The translations under genes were made by a program, and so were the position numbers. From an uncultured Lachnospiraceae bacterium (GTDB lineage Bacteria > Bacillota > Clostridia > Lachnospirales > Lachnospiraceae), in NCBI GenBank assembly GCA_947626775.1, contig CANQTL010000001.1:147701-211700 (forward strand): a DNA stretch of 64,000 bases. The letters are read 5' to 3'. This document shows, piece by piece, positions 17,536-26,858 of this stretch. The notes under the pieces were generated by a model. The model was not told the DNA's origin. It did not search any database and saw nothing but the letters and a program-made list of their open reading frames with translations. Each line of letters opens with the position of its first letter. Within the stretch, counting starts at the first letter, position 1.

Positions 17536-18408
17536 ATGAGCGAATTAAAACCAATCAAAGAAGGCAAGGTACGCGAAATCTACGATAACGGCGACAGTCT
17601 GATCATGGTGGCCACGGACCGCATCAGCTGCTTCGACGTGATCCTGCACAACCAGGTGACGAAAAAGGGAACCGTCCTGACCCAGATGTCCAGATTCTGG
17701 TTCGACATGACACAGGACATCGTTCCCAACCATATGATCTCCGTGGACGTCAACGATATGCCCGCGTTTTTCAGGCAGGACAGATTCATCGGCAACAGCA
17801 TGCTGTGCCGCAAGCTCACCATGCTGCCGATCGAGTGCATCGTGCGCGGCTACATCACCGGCAGCGGCTGGGCAAGCTATGTGAAGGACGGGACCGTCTG
17901 CGGCATCAGGCTGCCCGAGGGCCTACAGGAGTCCGACAAGCTGCCGGAACCCATCTACACCCCTTCCACCAAGGCGGAGATCGGCGACCACGACGAAAAC
18001 ATCTCCTACGAACAGAGCGTCGATTATCTGGAGAAACGTTTCCCCGGCAGGGGTGCGGACTACGCAGCGAAGCTGCGCGACTACACCATCGCCCTCTATA
18101 AGAAGTGCGCAGACTACGCGCTGAAGCGCGGCATCATCATCGCGGACACGAAGTTCGAGTTCGGTCTGGACGAAAACGGCAGCATCGTTCTCGGCGACGA
18201 GATGCTCACCCCGGACAGCTCCCGCTTCTGGCCCGCCGAGGGCTATGAGCCGGGCCACGCACAGCCCTCCTTCGACAAGCAGTTCGCAAGAGACTGGCTG
18301 AAGGCCAACGAGGGGCATAACTGGACGCTTCCCGACGACATTGTACAGAAGACCATCGACAAGTATCTGCAGGGGTACGAACTTCTGACCGGCAAGAAAC
18401 TAAAATAG
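17536..18408 (+). CDS. purC: Phosphoribosylaminoimidazole-succinocarboxamide synthase
   Basis: SAICAR synthetase of purine synthesis: ATP-dependent joining of aspartate to CAIR. Signatures: EGKVREIYDNGD near the start, ATDRISCFDV, ECIVRGYITGSGWASY, IADTKFEFG and DEMLTPDSSRFW. The 290-residue length fits the longer class found in many clostridia. An ATG at 17524 reads ATGGAGG, which is itself the ribosome site for the ATG at 17536, so the second is preferred. It is a single-gene unit between its own promoter and a terminator. Confidence 0.95.
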   Translation: MSELKPIKEGKVREIYDNGDSLIMVATDRISCFDVILHNQVTKKGTVLTQMSRFWFDMTQDIVPNHMISVDVNDMPAFFRQDRFIGNSMLCRKLTMLPIECIVRGYITGSGWASYVKDGTVCGIRLPEGLQESDKLPEPIYTPSTKAEIGDHDENISYEQSVDYLEKRFPGRGADYAAKLRDYTIALYKKCADYALKRGIIIADTKFEFGLDENGSIVLGDEMLTPDSSRFWPAEGYEPGHAQPSFDKQFARDWLKANEGHNWTLPDDIVQKTIDKYLQGYELLTGKKLK

Positions 18409-18430
18409 GCGCTGTCAAAGAATTCACAGA

Positions 18431-18457
18431 AAAAAGGGAGCCGCGCGCTCCCTTTTT
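18431..18457. terminator. Bidirectional terminator between purC and the hybrid kinase
   Basis: GGGAGC and GCTCCC form a six-pair stem with a five-base loop, flanked by AAAAA on one side and TTTTT on the other. It serves purC on the plus strand and the hybrid kinase gene on the minus strand. Confidence 0.8.
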
Positions 18458-18501
18458 CCATAAGGCGGTTCTCTGCATCTCTGGCGCCGCCTCCCGCCGT
18501 C

Positions 18502-21500
18502 TTATCCCTGCAGCTTTCGTATCATCTCATCCGTGATGTTCATGACTTCCTCCATCATCACGTCCACCACAGCCACCCGAAGCGATTCCATCAGCTCCAT
18601 GCAGTCATCCGGAATTCTCAGCTTCTCCAGCTCCTGCATGGCGTCGTCCACGCCGTCCAGGTCGAAGCCGTCCATGGCGTCGTGCATTTTTTGAAGAATC
18701 TCTGTCAGCTCTTCCTTCGCCGCCTCGCGCTTATTCTGGTTGCCGGCCTCCCCGTAAGGTTTCAGGACTTCCTTGTAGCTTCGAAGCTCCGCCAGCAGAT
18801 CCGGCGTCTCGGCCATAATCGTCTCCACGTCGCCCGCGTTGCCGCAGTCCTCCATGCGGTGGAACCACTCGGACAGGCTCGCCGCTCCCGCCATGCGCGC
18901 CGTGTTCTTCAGGGCGTGAACCTCTATCGTATAATCCCGGATCAGCCCGTCCGCCAGACACTTCTCCAGCTTGTTTGCCTTGGCGTCGATCAGCTTGTAG
19001 AAATCACCCAGCAGCTTATACCACATCTTCTCGCCGCCGGAGTACTTGACGCCGTCCGCGGCGTTGATACCGGGCAGATCGGGAAGCGAATGATCCTGCG
19101 CCTGCTGCGCCGGGGCGGGCGCCTGCTTCTCCTGGTCCTTCCCCGCATTCCCGCCGTCCTTCTCCCGTCTCTGCGCAGCGGGGTCCGCCGCAACAATCAG
19201 CTCCGGCGGCAGCCATTTCCTGAGACACTTGCAGATCTCTTTCATCTCGATAGGCTTTGCCACGAAATCATTCATGCCCGCCTTCGCAAACTTCTCTCTG
19301 GCGTCCATGAGGGCATTGGCCGTCAGTGCGATGATCGGCACGGTCCGATGGTACTCGTCCTCCGTCTGCCTGATCCGTTCCGTCGTCTCGATGCCGTCCA
19401 TCACGGGCATCATGTGATCCATGAAGATGAGGTGATATTTTTTCTTCTCCATCATCTGAATCGCCCGCTTGCCGCTGTCCGCCGTGTCGATCTGCATCTG
19501 CAGCGGCTCTAAGAGCCCGTCCGTCACCTCCAGGTTGATCTCATTGTCGTCCACCACGAGAATCGATGCGTCCGGCGCAATAAAGTTCATATAGTCTTCC
19601 GTCTCCGGCCCGACATACATGGACTCATGGTTGATCGTCCTGCAGAAATTCAGGCTGTAGAGCGGTTTGTTGACGGCGGTAACGCCCGCGGCGCTGCACT
19701 CTTCCAGCAGCGGATTGTGCAGGACATAGATCTCGCCCATCTGCGAACTGTAGTTGTCCAGATCGCCGGCCAGCTTGTCATAGGACTGTTTATCCATATA
19801 GAAACAGTCGAGCTGCTCTCTCGTATCGCGCCACGTCTCGTAAGGCACGCTGACGACGCCATACCGCTTCGCCAGTTCCTCCAGTCCGTCCCACAGATAC
19901 TTCTTGCTGAAATATCCGCCGACCTTCAGACGCCTCTTGACCTCCTCGTCGTGAATGTCCGCTGCGGGCGTCTCGTCAGTCACCTTCTGGATAATATTGA
20001 AATAGAACTCACTGCCCTCGCCATAGGTGCTCCTGACGCCGATGTTTCCTCCCATCATCTCGACGAGCTGCTTGGAGATGGACAGGCCGAGCCCGGTTCC
20101 CTCCTTGCCTCTGTTTCTCTTGCTGTCCACCTGCTGGAACGCCCCGAACAGCTTATCCAGATCCTCCTCCCGGATGCCCTGTCCGGTATCCTTCACGGAC
20201 ACTAACAGCTCCATGCGGTCCCCGGTCACATTCCCCACGTGAATCTGAAGTCTGACGAAGCCGCTGTCCGTGAACTTGATCGCATTATTGACGATATTGA
20301 TGATGATCTGTCTGATACGGAGGCCGTCGCCGTACAGCCTGCGCGGCAGTTTCTCGTCGATGTCAAAGAGAATCTCCACATCCTTGCTTCCTACTCTCGT
20401 CAGAAAGATCATGCTCAAGTCGCTCAGCATGAGCATCGGGTCATACTCGTCCTCCACCAGCTCCAGCTTGCCGGATTCCATCTTGGAGAAATCCAGAATA
20501 TCGTTCACGATATTGAGGAGCGCGTTGCCGGAATTCTTGATATTCATCAAATAGCCCTTGTCCTGCTCCGACAGCTCCTCCCTGAGCAGGATCTCCGTCA
20601 TGCCGACAATGGCGTTCATAGGCGTCCTGATCTCGTGGGTGATGTTGGAGACGAAGGTGGACTTCGCCTGATTCGCCGCCTCCGCACGCTCCTTGAGGCC
20701 CTTCATGATATCCGCCTGTTCCTTCGCGTTCCTGGCATGGTGGAAGCTCTCCGTGATATCGTTGAAGACATACATCTTGCCGAAATAAATATTCTGCTTC
20801 GTGAGCAGACGGCTGCCCACCTCGTACACACGGTTATCCCTCTCGATATTCGTCTTGTTGATGATACAGTCGTCCAGCTCCCCGATAATCGCGGGCAGGG
20901 AGGCATTGTTCTCCAGCGGGTAGAGCTCCGCCGCCTTCTTGTTCCTGTAGATCAGCGCATTGTCGTGATCCAGCACAACCAGGCCGTCGGAGAGTTCGTC
21001 GATCGCCTGATCCTGCGCCATGGACAGGGTATCCAGCACCTTGTCCTTATACAGGTAAGAGGAGAGAATGAGCACGGAGATCAGCTCCGCCACCAGCGTC
21101 GGATCATAGCCGCCGAACCAGTTGAGAAGGTGGCCCGCCCAGCCGAGAAGCGTAATGCCGATGATGGCGTAGAAAGCCAGTATTCTGTGCCGCTCCGCCT
21201 CATTGACCCACTGGCTGTATCTGCGGATGCAGGCGAGCACCATCACAACCACATAGACCGCAATGCAGCCGTAATAGATCAGACAGACCGGGCCGGCGCG
21301 CAGGATCAGATGCGGGAACAGCCCCTTCGTGGTAAATTCGATGCTGCTGTAGTACAGCCTGTGCCTGTCACAGGTCAGGATCAGCATGATACCGGCCAGA
21401 TGAAACGCCCCCAGCGCCGCCGGCACCCATTTGGGGATTCTCACCTTGCAGTATTCCATCACGAACAGAAACAGGGCCAGCACACCGATCGGCCTGCCCA

Positions 21501-21708
21501 GATAAGAGAATTTCAGCGCCTGCAGGGACTGCTCTTCCGTGACCGCCTGCATGATAAACAGATGCCCCGTGAAGTCGACGATCATCGCGATCATCAAAAG
21601 CAGCAGCCTGATCTGCTGTCTGGACGGTCTCTGATTCACCAGATAGAGCGCCTCCGAAAACAATATGATAAGACCTACAAACTGTACGACGATCAGAAAT
21701 GTCAGCAT
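18502..21708 (-). CDS. Hybrid sensor histidine kinase/response regulator with Hpt domain
   Basis: Large membrane phosphorelay protein of 1068 residues. Residues about 1-222 form a seven-helix sensor of the 7TMR-HisK type. A PAS-like domain covers about 230-325. The dimerisation domain holds H358 in SNITHEIRTP. The ATPase domain (about 460-575) shows NIVNNAIKF and DTGQGI. A degenerate receiver-like stretch occupies about 590-700. A full receiver domain has D764 in FMDHMMPVMDG. After a Q/A-rich linker, a phosphotransfer domain carries H931 in EVHALKNTARMAG. All relay residues are present, so phosphate could pass from H358 to D764 to H931 and on to an unknown partner. The gene follows the EAL-domain gene after two bases, suggesting joint control with c-di-GMP breakdown. 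Confidence 0.93.
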   Translation of the reverse strand: MLTFLIVVQFVGLIILFSEALYLVNQRPSRQQIRLLLLMIAMIVDFTGHLFIMQAVTEEQSLQALKFSYLGRPIGVLALFLFVMEYCKVRIPKWVPAALGAFHLAGIMLILTCDRHRLYYSSIEFTTKGLFPHLILRAGPVCLIYYGCIAVYVVVMVLACIRRYSQWVNEAERHRILAFYAIIGITLLGWAGHLLNWFGGYDPTLVAELISVLILSSYLYKDKVLDTLSMAQDQAIDELSDGLVVLDHDNALIYRNKKAAELYPLENNASLPAIIGELDDCIINKTNIERDNRVYEVGSRLLTKQNIYFGKMYVFNDITESFHHARNAKEQADIMKGLKERAEAANQAKSTFVSNITHEIRTPMNAIVGMTEILLREELSEQDKGYLMNIKNSGNALLNIVNDILDFSKMESGKLELVEDEYDPMLMLSDLSMIFLTRVGSKDVEILFDIDEKLPRRLYGDGLRIRQIIINIVNNAIKFTDSGFVRLQIHVGNVTGDRMELLVSVKDTGQGIREEDLDKLFGAFQQVDSKRNRGKEGTGLGLSISKQLVEMMGGNIGVRSTYGEGSEFYFNIIQKVTDETPAADIHDEEVKRRLKVGGYFSKKYLWDGLEELAKRYGVVSVPYETWRDTREQLDCFYMDKQSYDKLAGDLDNYSSQMGEIYVLHNPLLEECSAAGVTAVNKPLYSLNFCRTINHESMYVGPETEDYMNFIAPDASILVVDDNEINLEVTDGLLEPLQMQIDTADSGKRAIQMMEKKKYHLIFMDHMMPVMDGIETTERIRQTEDEYHRTVPIIALTANALMDAREKFAKAGMNDFVAKPIEMKEICKCLRKWLPPELIVAADPAAQRREKDGGNAGKDQEKQAPAPAQQAQDHSLPDLPGINAADGVKYSGGEKMWYKLLGDFYKLIDAKANKLEKCLADGLIRDYTIEVHALKNTARMAGAASLSEWFHRMEDCGNAGDVETIMAETPDLLAELRSYKEVLKPYGEAGNQNKREAAKEELTEILQKMHDAMDGFDLDGVDDAMQELEKLRIPDDCMELMESLRVAVVDVMMEEVMNITDEMIRKLQG

Positions 21709-21710
21709 CG

Positions 21711-23762
21711 CTACGCGTCCTCTTCTACTTTTTTCTCAAACTCTTCCACCGGCATGGGCTTCGCATAGTAGAAGCCCTGTATCATATCGCAGCCCTGTCT
21801 CGCCAGGAAGTCCACCTGTTCCTTCTTCTCGATTCCCTCCGCGACCACACACATATTGAGATCTCTGGCCAGACGTATCGCCTCCCTGACGACGATTTCG
21901 CCCCTCTTCGCGCCTTCCGCGTCCCCCCGGAAGAACTCGCCGTCCAGCTTCAGCACATCCAGCGGAATGTCCTTCAGGGAATTGAGCGAAGAGTAACCGG
22001 CGCCGAAGTCGTCCATCGATACGCGGAACCCATAAGCCTTGAGCTGCTTGACGGTCTCCACCAGAATCTCCTTGTCGTCGAAGAACGCGCTCTCCGTCAC
22101 CTCCAGCTCGATCAGTTCGTGGCTCGGCCCATAAGCGTCCACCAGCTCGCAGATATGTTCCGCCAGCCCTTCCTGCGCGAAATGTGCCCGCGACACGTTG
22201 ACAGAGACCGGTATCATCTTCCTGCCCTGGATCATCCACTCCGCCTGCATCTTGGCAACGCGGGAAATCATATAGTCGTCCAGCTGGGTGATGAAGCCGC
22301 TTCTCTCGAAGATCGGGATAAAATGGCTCGGCGTGATCAGACCCGTGGAGAGGCTGACCCAGCGCACCAGCGCCTCCGCCCCCACCAGCCTGCCGCTCGC
22401 GGGACTGTACTTAGGCTGCAGATATACCTGGAACTCCCCGTTGTGCAGCGCCGTCTCCATGTTGTCCTCCACCCAGCGCTCCCACTTCTGTCTGCCGAGC
22501 ATATCATGATTGAAAAAAGTGATGCGCTGTTCTTCCACGCCGTCCGCTTCCAGTCTGGCAGCGTTGGCGTAAGTGTAGAGCTGTTCGATGTCCGCATCCT
22601 TCCTCCGATGATACCACTTGCCGTCCTGATCCGTATAGGGCGGTATCAGGTCGATCCCCGCGTGGAAATGGATCTTCTGATTAGGCCGAAGCCCTGTCAG
22701 CTCCGCCAGCAGCGAGCGCACGCGCTTCCTGCAGTTCTCCTGGCATTCCTGCCCGTCCTCCCCCGAACACTGGAGCAGCAGCCCGAAATCCGCGCCCTCG
22801 TACCTGGCGAAAGACTCGTTTTTGCCAACCCGCGCGTTTAAGAAGCCGTTCATCGCCTCCAGGAGCTCGTCACCCGCCTTGACGCCGTAGCAGGCCCGGT
22901 AGTTTTGATAGCGCTCCAGATGCAGATTCACCAGCGCAAACGCCTTCTTGTTGTTCCATATCCTGGTCAGCACCCTGTGCGCATAGTTCTGAAAATACAG
23001 CCAGTTGCGGCCTCCCGTCACCGTGTCCAGATAGATCAGTCCGCTCATCTTGCGCTGCATCAGCGCCGTGCGGATCGTATTGACAAAAAGCAGGATCATG
23101 GGAACCAGCAGAAGCGCCATGACGCCGAAACCGAACAGGTACACATAGACGATATCCTGTCTCTGCGCCTGCAGACTGCACTTTACATACAGCGCATACG
23201 CCTCGTCCCTGAAAGGCACCCGCAGCCAGTAATCCTGCCGGATCACCGTCTCGTCCAGCCACTGAGCCCGCGTCTCGCCCCGCCCCATCGGCTCGAAAAC
23301 ACTGCCGACGATATCCCTGACAGGGATAGCCTGAATCGTGCGGAGTCCTTCGTCGGCGGAGAGAAAACTCCTGCTGTCCGCCACCGCGTTAAACTCGCGC
23401 CCGACCTTAAACTGCAGCCTCATGCCGAAATTCGGCTCCGAATCGCCCGTCAGCAGCACGACATTCCTGTCTCTGTCCAGAATGCAGATATCCCGATCCG
23501 CCAGTATGTATTCGTGCATCTCCTCCGCGGCTTCCTCCACCGTGTCGCCGCCGTCCATGAGCGCGCTCAGAATTCCGCTCACCTGCTGCGCGTCCTCGTA
23601 ATGTCCGACGATCTTCGTCCCCATAATACACATGACGAACAGATACAGGAAAGCGGCGAACGTCACGATACATGCGACGCCGAAAAATGCCAGAATAAAA
23701 ATGGACGGCCAGACCCGCTTTCTGTACAGTTTGCCAAATCGTTTCTCACCTACGCCTTTCAT
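21711..23762 (-). CDS. Membrane EAL-domain c-di-GMP phosphodiesterase with degenerate GGDEF
   Basis: A 683-residue protein with two membrane segments (about residues 16-45 and 204-228) enclosing an extracytoplasmic sensor. A diguanylate cyclase-like domain follows whose signature reads EGADF (about 322-326) instead of GGDEF, so it should not make c-di-GMP. The EAL domain begins near 430. It keeps the catalytic pattern: AEALVRW (EAL 463-465), NVSRAHF, ELEVTESAF, DDFGAGYSSL, LKLDGEF and VAEGIE. It is therefore likely an active phosphodiesterase, with the GGDEF part as a possible GTP sensor. The ATG at 23762 follows GGGAGG. A promoter is predicted about 100 bases upstream. Confidence 0.9.
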   Translation of the reverse strand: MKGVGEKRFGKLYRKRVWPSIFILAFFGVACIVTFAAFLYLFVMCIMGTKIVGHYEDAQQVSGILSALMDGGDTVEEAAEEMHEYILADRDICILDRDRNVVLLTGDSEPNFGMRLQFKVGREFNAVADSRSFLSADEGLRTIQAIPVRDIVGSVFEPMGRGETRAQWLDETVIRQDYWLRVPFRDEAYALYVKCSLQAQRQDIVYVYLFGFGVMALLLVPMILLFVNTIRTALMQRKMSGLIYLDTVTGGRNWLYFQNYAHRVLTRIWNNKKAFALVNLHLERYQNYRACYGVKAGDELLEAMNGFLNARVGKNESFARYEGADFGLLLQCSGEDGQECQENCRKRVRSLLAELTGLRPNQKIHFHAGIDLIPPYTDQDGKWYHRRKDADIEQLYTYANAARLEADGVEEQRITFFNHDMLGRQKWERWVEDNMETALHNGEFQVYLQPKYSPASGRLVGAEALVRWVSLSTGLITPSHFIPIFERSGFITQLDDYMISRVAKMQAEWMIQGRKMIPVSVNVSRAHFAQEGLAEHICELVDAYGPSHELIELEVTESAFFDDKEILVETVKQLKAYGFRVSMDDFGAGYSSLNSLKDIPLDVLKLDGEFFRGDAEGAKRGEIVVREAIRLARDLNMCVVAEGIEKKEQVDFLARQGCDMIQGFYYAKPMPVEEFEKKVEEDA

Positions 23763-23861
23763 AGAGCGCCTCCCAATCTTCGTCGTTTCCTCTCCGTTCC
23801 TTCTCTTACGCAGTGCAAAGACGGACACCGCGGCAAAAATGCTCTGCCACGATGCCCGTAT

Positions 23862-23890
23862 ATTATAACATACTATTCAGCAAATGTCTC
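23862..23890 (-). promoter_or_regulatory. Promoter for the EAL/hybrid kinase unit
   Basis: Minus-strand boxes GAGACA (23885-23890) and TATAAT (23862-23867) with a 17-base spacer. The leader to the start codon is about 90 bases; no c-di-GMP riboswitch pattern was recognised in it. Confidence 0.5.
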
Positions 23891-23980
23891 GAAATTCTTA
23901 CGTCAGGAGATGGGCGGGGCCGGAGAGTTATCGCCTTCCGAACTCCGAGCCGCCGCTTCTCTAATTTCAGCCCATCCCGC

Positions 23981-24997
23981 TCAGCAGCGCGCCATATAGA
24001 CTTTACAGATCTGCTCCGCATCGTAACTGCCGACCTTCCTCTGTGCCTCAATAACCCGCTCGATCACCGAAAGTTCCTCCTCCAGTTCCTCGGCGATCAC
24101 TGCCACAGGCTTACTCTTCTGCAATTTCCTGCAGACAAGCTGAATCAGGTGTTCTGCCTTACCCTCTATCCTTCCTTCTTCTTTCCCTTCCAATCGGTAA
24201 TCCTCAAACGCCTTGCACATATTGTATCGCCTCCTCGCTCCGTTTCCATTCTCTCTTTCCGCCTCACCGTATTCCTCCGGTATCTTTATATCCGCCACCA
24301 CTTCCAGCAGTTCTTTCGTCTCCCGGTCGATGCCGCTGTATGCCTCCCGGTTTTCTTCTATCACTCTGCGCAGCTCTTCTTTGTCCCTGCCGTAACGTAT
24401 CACCTCAAACAACTGCCTGAGTCCCGTCCGGTATTCATCAAAAGTATCGTGCGCGTGACAATCGTATAAATTCAGCGTGTAATTTGTAACATACTGTTTC
24501 AGCCTCTCATCGATTTCCAACAGATCGTGCAGACACCTCGCTCCGTCCCAGCCGTGTTCTGTCCCACAGTACACCACCAGCGTGATAATCGGGATGAATT
24601 TTTCGTCCCGCTCCATACCGGAGAAAAAAGCATCCGTACCAGACGTCAGATCCCCCTCTCTCTCGTGCGCGGCCTTCCTGTGCTTCCATTGCTTGTGATA
24701 TCCAATACTTTCCGAGAGCATATTCCTTAATACCATGCGGTAGTCCACATAGCTCTGGTTCTGCAGGGATATGATATGCAGCAAACCACCACGCCACATC
24801 CGCACCTTGTCCGAAATTGTCTTGTAGTTTTCACGTCTGCCGACCTCTCTGCCCAAGTACACATTCTGCATATCCGCAGGCTCCAGCTCATCCGCTTTCA
24901 CCACCTGTACACCGTGGAACAACGCGCCATTGATTTGATCCGCAAATCTCTCGTTGTCGTCCAGGTAATCGTACTGGTATTCATCTTTCCTGCCCAT
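23981..24997 (-). CDS. Rpn-like PD-(D/E)XK protein, transposase/nuclease superfamily
   Basis: A 338-residue protein of the family annotated as Rpn recombination-promoting nucleases or PD-(D/E)XK transposases. The core region is about residues 10-200, with VDYRMVLRNMLSESIGYHKQW and a conserved VVYCGTEHGWDG segment. A charged helical tail (about 240-325) includes an EEGRIEGKAEHL stretch. In the family as I recall it the catalytic glutamate stands in an ENQ motif. Here that place reads LQNQ (Q79), so nuclease activity is doubtful. The gene lies directly downstream of csm6 on the same strand and marks the left border of the CRISPR locus. Its role there is unknown. Confidence 0.7.
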   Translation of the reverse strand: MGRKDEYQYDYLDDNERFADQINGALFHGVQVVKADELEPADMQNVYLGREVGRRENYKTISDKVRMWRGGLLHIISLQNQSYVDYRMVLRNMLSESIGYHKQWKHRKAAHEREGDLTSGTDAFFSGMERDEKFIPIITLVVYCGTEHGWDGARCLHDLLEIDERLKQYVTNYTLNLYDCHAHDTFDEYRTGLRQLFEVIRYGRDKEELRRVIEENREAYSGIDRETKELLEVVADIKIPEEYGEAERENGNGARRRYNMCKAFEDYRLEGKEEGRIEGKAEHLIQLVCRKLQKSKPVAVIAEELEEELSVIERVIEAQRKVGSYDAEQICKVYMARC

Positions 24998-25195
24998 CTT
25001 ATTCCTCCCTTATCCGTATATTGTATCCATATAAGGGATTCTGTCGGGACAGACGTGCGAGAAGATGTGCTGTCAGAACTGAAGATCTCCCAGATATGTG
25101 TGCTTATACTATCTCATATCCGGGAGAAAATTGCAATAGATTTTTTGAAATTATATGAACGGTTTTTCGTTATTTCAGAACGTTTCCTATATAGA
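24998..25195. other. AT-rich gap between csm6 and the Rpn-like gene
   Basis: About 200 bases with no convincing reading frame. On the minus strand a TTGCAA box and a following GATAGT/TAGTAT region could form a weak promoter for the Rpn-like gene. A weak GAAAT...ATTTC hairpin after csm6 could slow transcription. Confidence 0.4.
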
Positions 25196-26521
25196 TCAGT
25201 TCAGATATTCTTCTATCTGCGCGTTCATGTCATCATAGGACCGCAGCGCCTCGTCCGTCACCCTGGCTCCCGCCTCTTTCATCAAGTATATGATCATCTG
25301 AAAAATCTGTTCTGATGTCATATTGGTCTTCTCTTTAATCCACTCCTCCGTAACCGATATGATCTCATGTGCCGCCACATTGCGGACGCTCTTCTCGACT
25401 TCAAGCATATTCCCAATCCGCTTTTTCAATTCAGATTTCCCACTTTTCTTCTGAATAATAATGGCAAGCGCGGATGAATAGACCGGTCCCGGCTTAAATC
25501 CCGGATATGCGCCTTCCAACAACTGCCTGATCTCTTTTCCCACCTCATCCGTCTCCATTTTCTGTACATTCCAACAAAGCACACCCTTTTTGAATGAACA
25601 ATAGTCCGCCAGTCTGATACCGCACTGCTTCTTGAGAATCATCTCCAACAGATCAACCACCAGAGGCGTAATCCCTCTGACAAAATCCGCATACTCCTGC
25701 TTTTTGAGTTTTAATCCAAGCACCAGTGCATATTCGAATATTTTCAGGAATTGCCCGTCCTGTACAGGATAAATGACATAGTGTTTTCCTGCATTTATCC
25801 TGCCGATTCTGCCCTGATCCAGCTTAACCCTTGCATCCGCAATCTGCAGCAGCGTGTACGCATCCGCCGGAATGTCGCTGCTTATCTCCTCCGCCACCGC
25901 CAACGCGGCCGGATAATCATACGCCCTGATATGCTTTTTAATTATATCAAGTTTCAACATTCTGAGCAGATTACGACATTGTATCTCAACACAGCGGTTG
26001 GGCGCATCCGCTGCATTATCCTCGTCCAGCTCCCAGTTTACTTCGCTGTCATAGTGATCTCTGTCCTCGTACTCGGAGTTAATCCTCCCCTGCGGCGTAT
26101 CCACCTGAACTGTCGTATATTTATACTCCGCAAGCGTCGCAATGACCAGCAGAGCGCTCTTCATGCCCGGCGTACCGGACGCCATGTTCAGCAGAAGTTC
26201 GTCCTCCGCCCTCATACCCTCTTCAATCTTCCGTATCTCCTGTGTGAAATCCTCATAGAAAAGGTCATAACGCTGCACATCCACCAGGTCTTCTCTCTCG
26301 ATCACATGGATTTCAAACGTGTGATGCAAAAATTCTCCCAGCCGATTGAGCGTATATCTGTATCTGTCGTCATTTCTATGATGTTCCACCATTTCCTGAG
26401 ACAAATACAGATATACAACATCCGGCTGATAATGTCTGCATATATGCAGCATGGAACCATCCCTCAGATACCTGATTGGATCAGTCCCGCCGACAGGACT
26501 GAACAAAATTTTCTTTCCCAT
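25196..26521 (-). CDS. csm6: Type III-A CRISPR accessory ribonuclease Csm6 (CARF-HEPN)
   Basis: Single-strand RNase switched on by cyclic oligoadenylate made by Cas10. The amino-terminal CARF sensor (about residues 1-145) shows the start KKILFSPVGGTDP and the ligand-binding loop NMASGTPGMKSAL (112-124). The carboxy-terminal HEPN domain carries the catalytic R-x4-H motif as RNVAAH (R380, H385). The 441-residue length is typical. It is separated from csm1-5 by the array and cas1-cas2 and follows cas2 after 10 bases. It is therefore probably translated from the cas1-cas2 message. Confidence 0.9.
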   Translation of the reverse strand: MGKKILFSPVGGTDPIRYLRDGSMLHICRHYQPDVVYLYLSQEMVEHHRNDDRYRYTLNRLGEFLHHTFEIHVIEREDLVDVQRYDLFYEDFTQEIRKIEEGMRAEDELLLNMASGTPGMKSALLVIATLAEYKYTTVQVDTPQGRINSEYEDRDHYDSEVNWELDEDNAADAPNRCVEIQCRNLLRMLKLDIIKKHIRAYDYPAALAVAEEISSDIPADAYTLLQIADARVKLDQGRIGRINAGKHYVIYPVQDGQFLKIFEYALVLGLKLKKQEYADFVRGITPLVVDLLEMILKKQCGIRLADYCSFKKGVLCWNVQKMETDEVGKEIRQLLEGAYPGFKPGPVYSSALAIIIQKKSGKSELKKRIGNMLEVEKSVRNVAAHEIISVTEEWIKEKTNMTSEQIFQMIIYLMKEAGARVTDEALRSYDDMNAQIEEYLN

Positions 26522-26531
26522 AGCTTCCTCC

Positions 26532-26858
26532 TCAAATTACTATGATATCCTCCGCGTTCTCTTCGACAGTTTTTCCAAAAGAAAGCACTTGTCCTCTGCC
26601 AATGATCTTATACACACGAATACTGTCCTCCTCCGATGCGAAGGCTGGCAGCTTGTCCAACAATTCTCTGTATTTTGCCTTCGTTATCACCGCTTCAAAT
26701 GCCGACTTCTGAATACGAAACCCATATCCCTGCAGCAGTTTGGCTAATTGAAGCCGTTTTTTGTTGCGGGATATGTCATAGATAATCAGCACAAAAACCT
26801 TATCCTGGCGCACCTCTTCTTCTGTATCAAAAAAATAATCTTCCCGTTCCATATTCAC
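26532..26858 (-). CDS. cas2: CRISPR-associated endonuclease Cas2
   Basis: Small dimeric protein that forms the spacer-integration complex with Cas1. The ferredoxin-like core VFVLIIYDISRNKKRLQLAKLL contains the conserved aspartate after the first strand. YGFRIQKSAFEAVI and the terminal strand follow. About 20 acidic residues precede the usual start. The alternative is a start inside this stretch, but no better ATG is present. It overlaps cas1 by four bases (ATGA), so the two are translationally coupled. Confidence 0.93.
   Translation of the reverse strand: MNMEREDYFFDTEEEVRQDKVFVLIIYDISRNKKRLQLAKLLQGYGFRIQKSAFEAVITKAKYRELLDKLPAFASEEDSIRVYKIIGRGQVLSFGKTVEENAEDIIVI

Noticed and set aside
20239..21768. 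509-codon plus-strand open frame
   Set aside because: Antisense to the hybrid kinase, no start signal and no recognisable domain.
23763..23861. c-di-GMP riboswitch in front of the EAL gene
   Set aside because: The leader does not show the conserved GEMM core.
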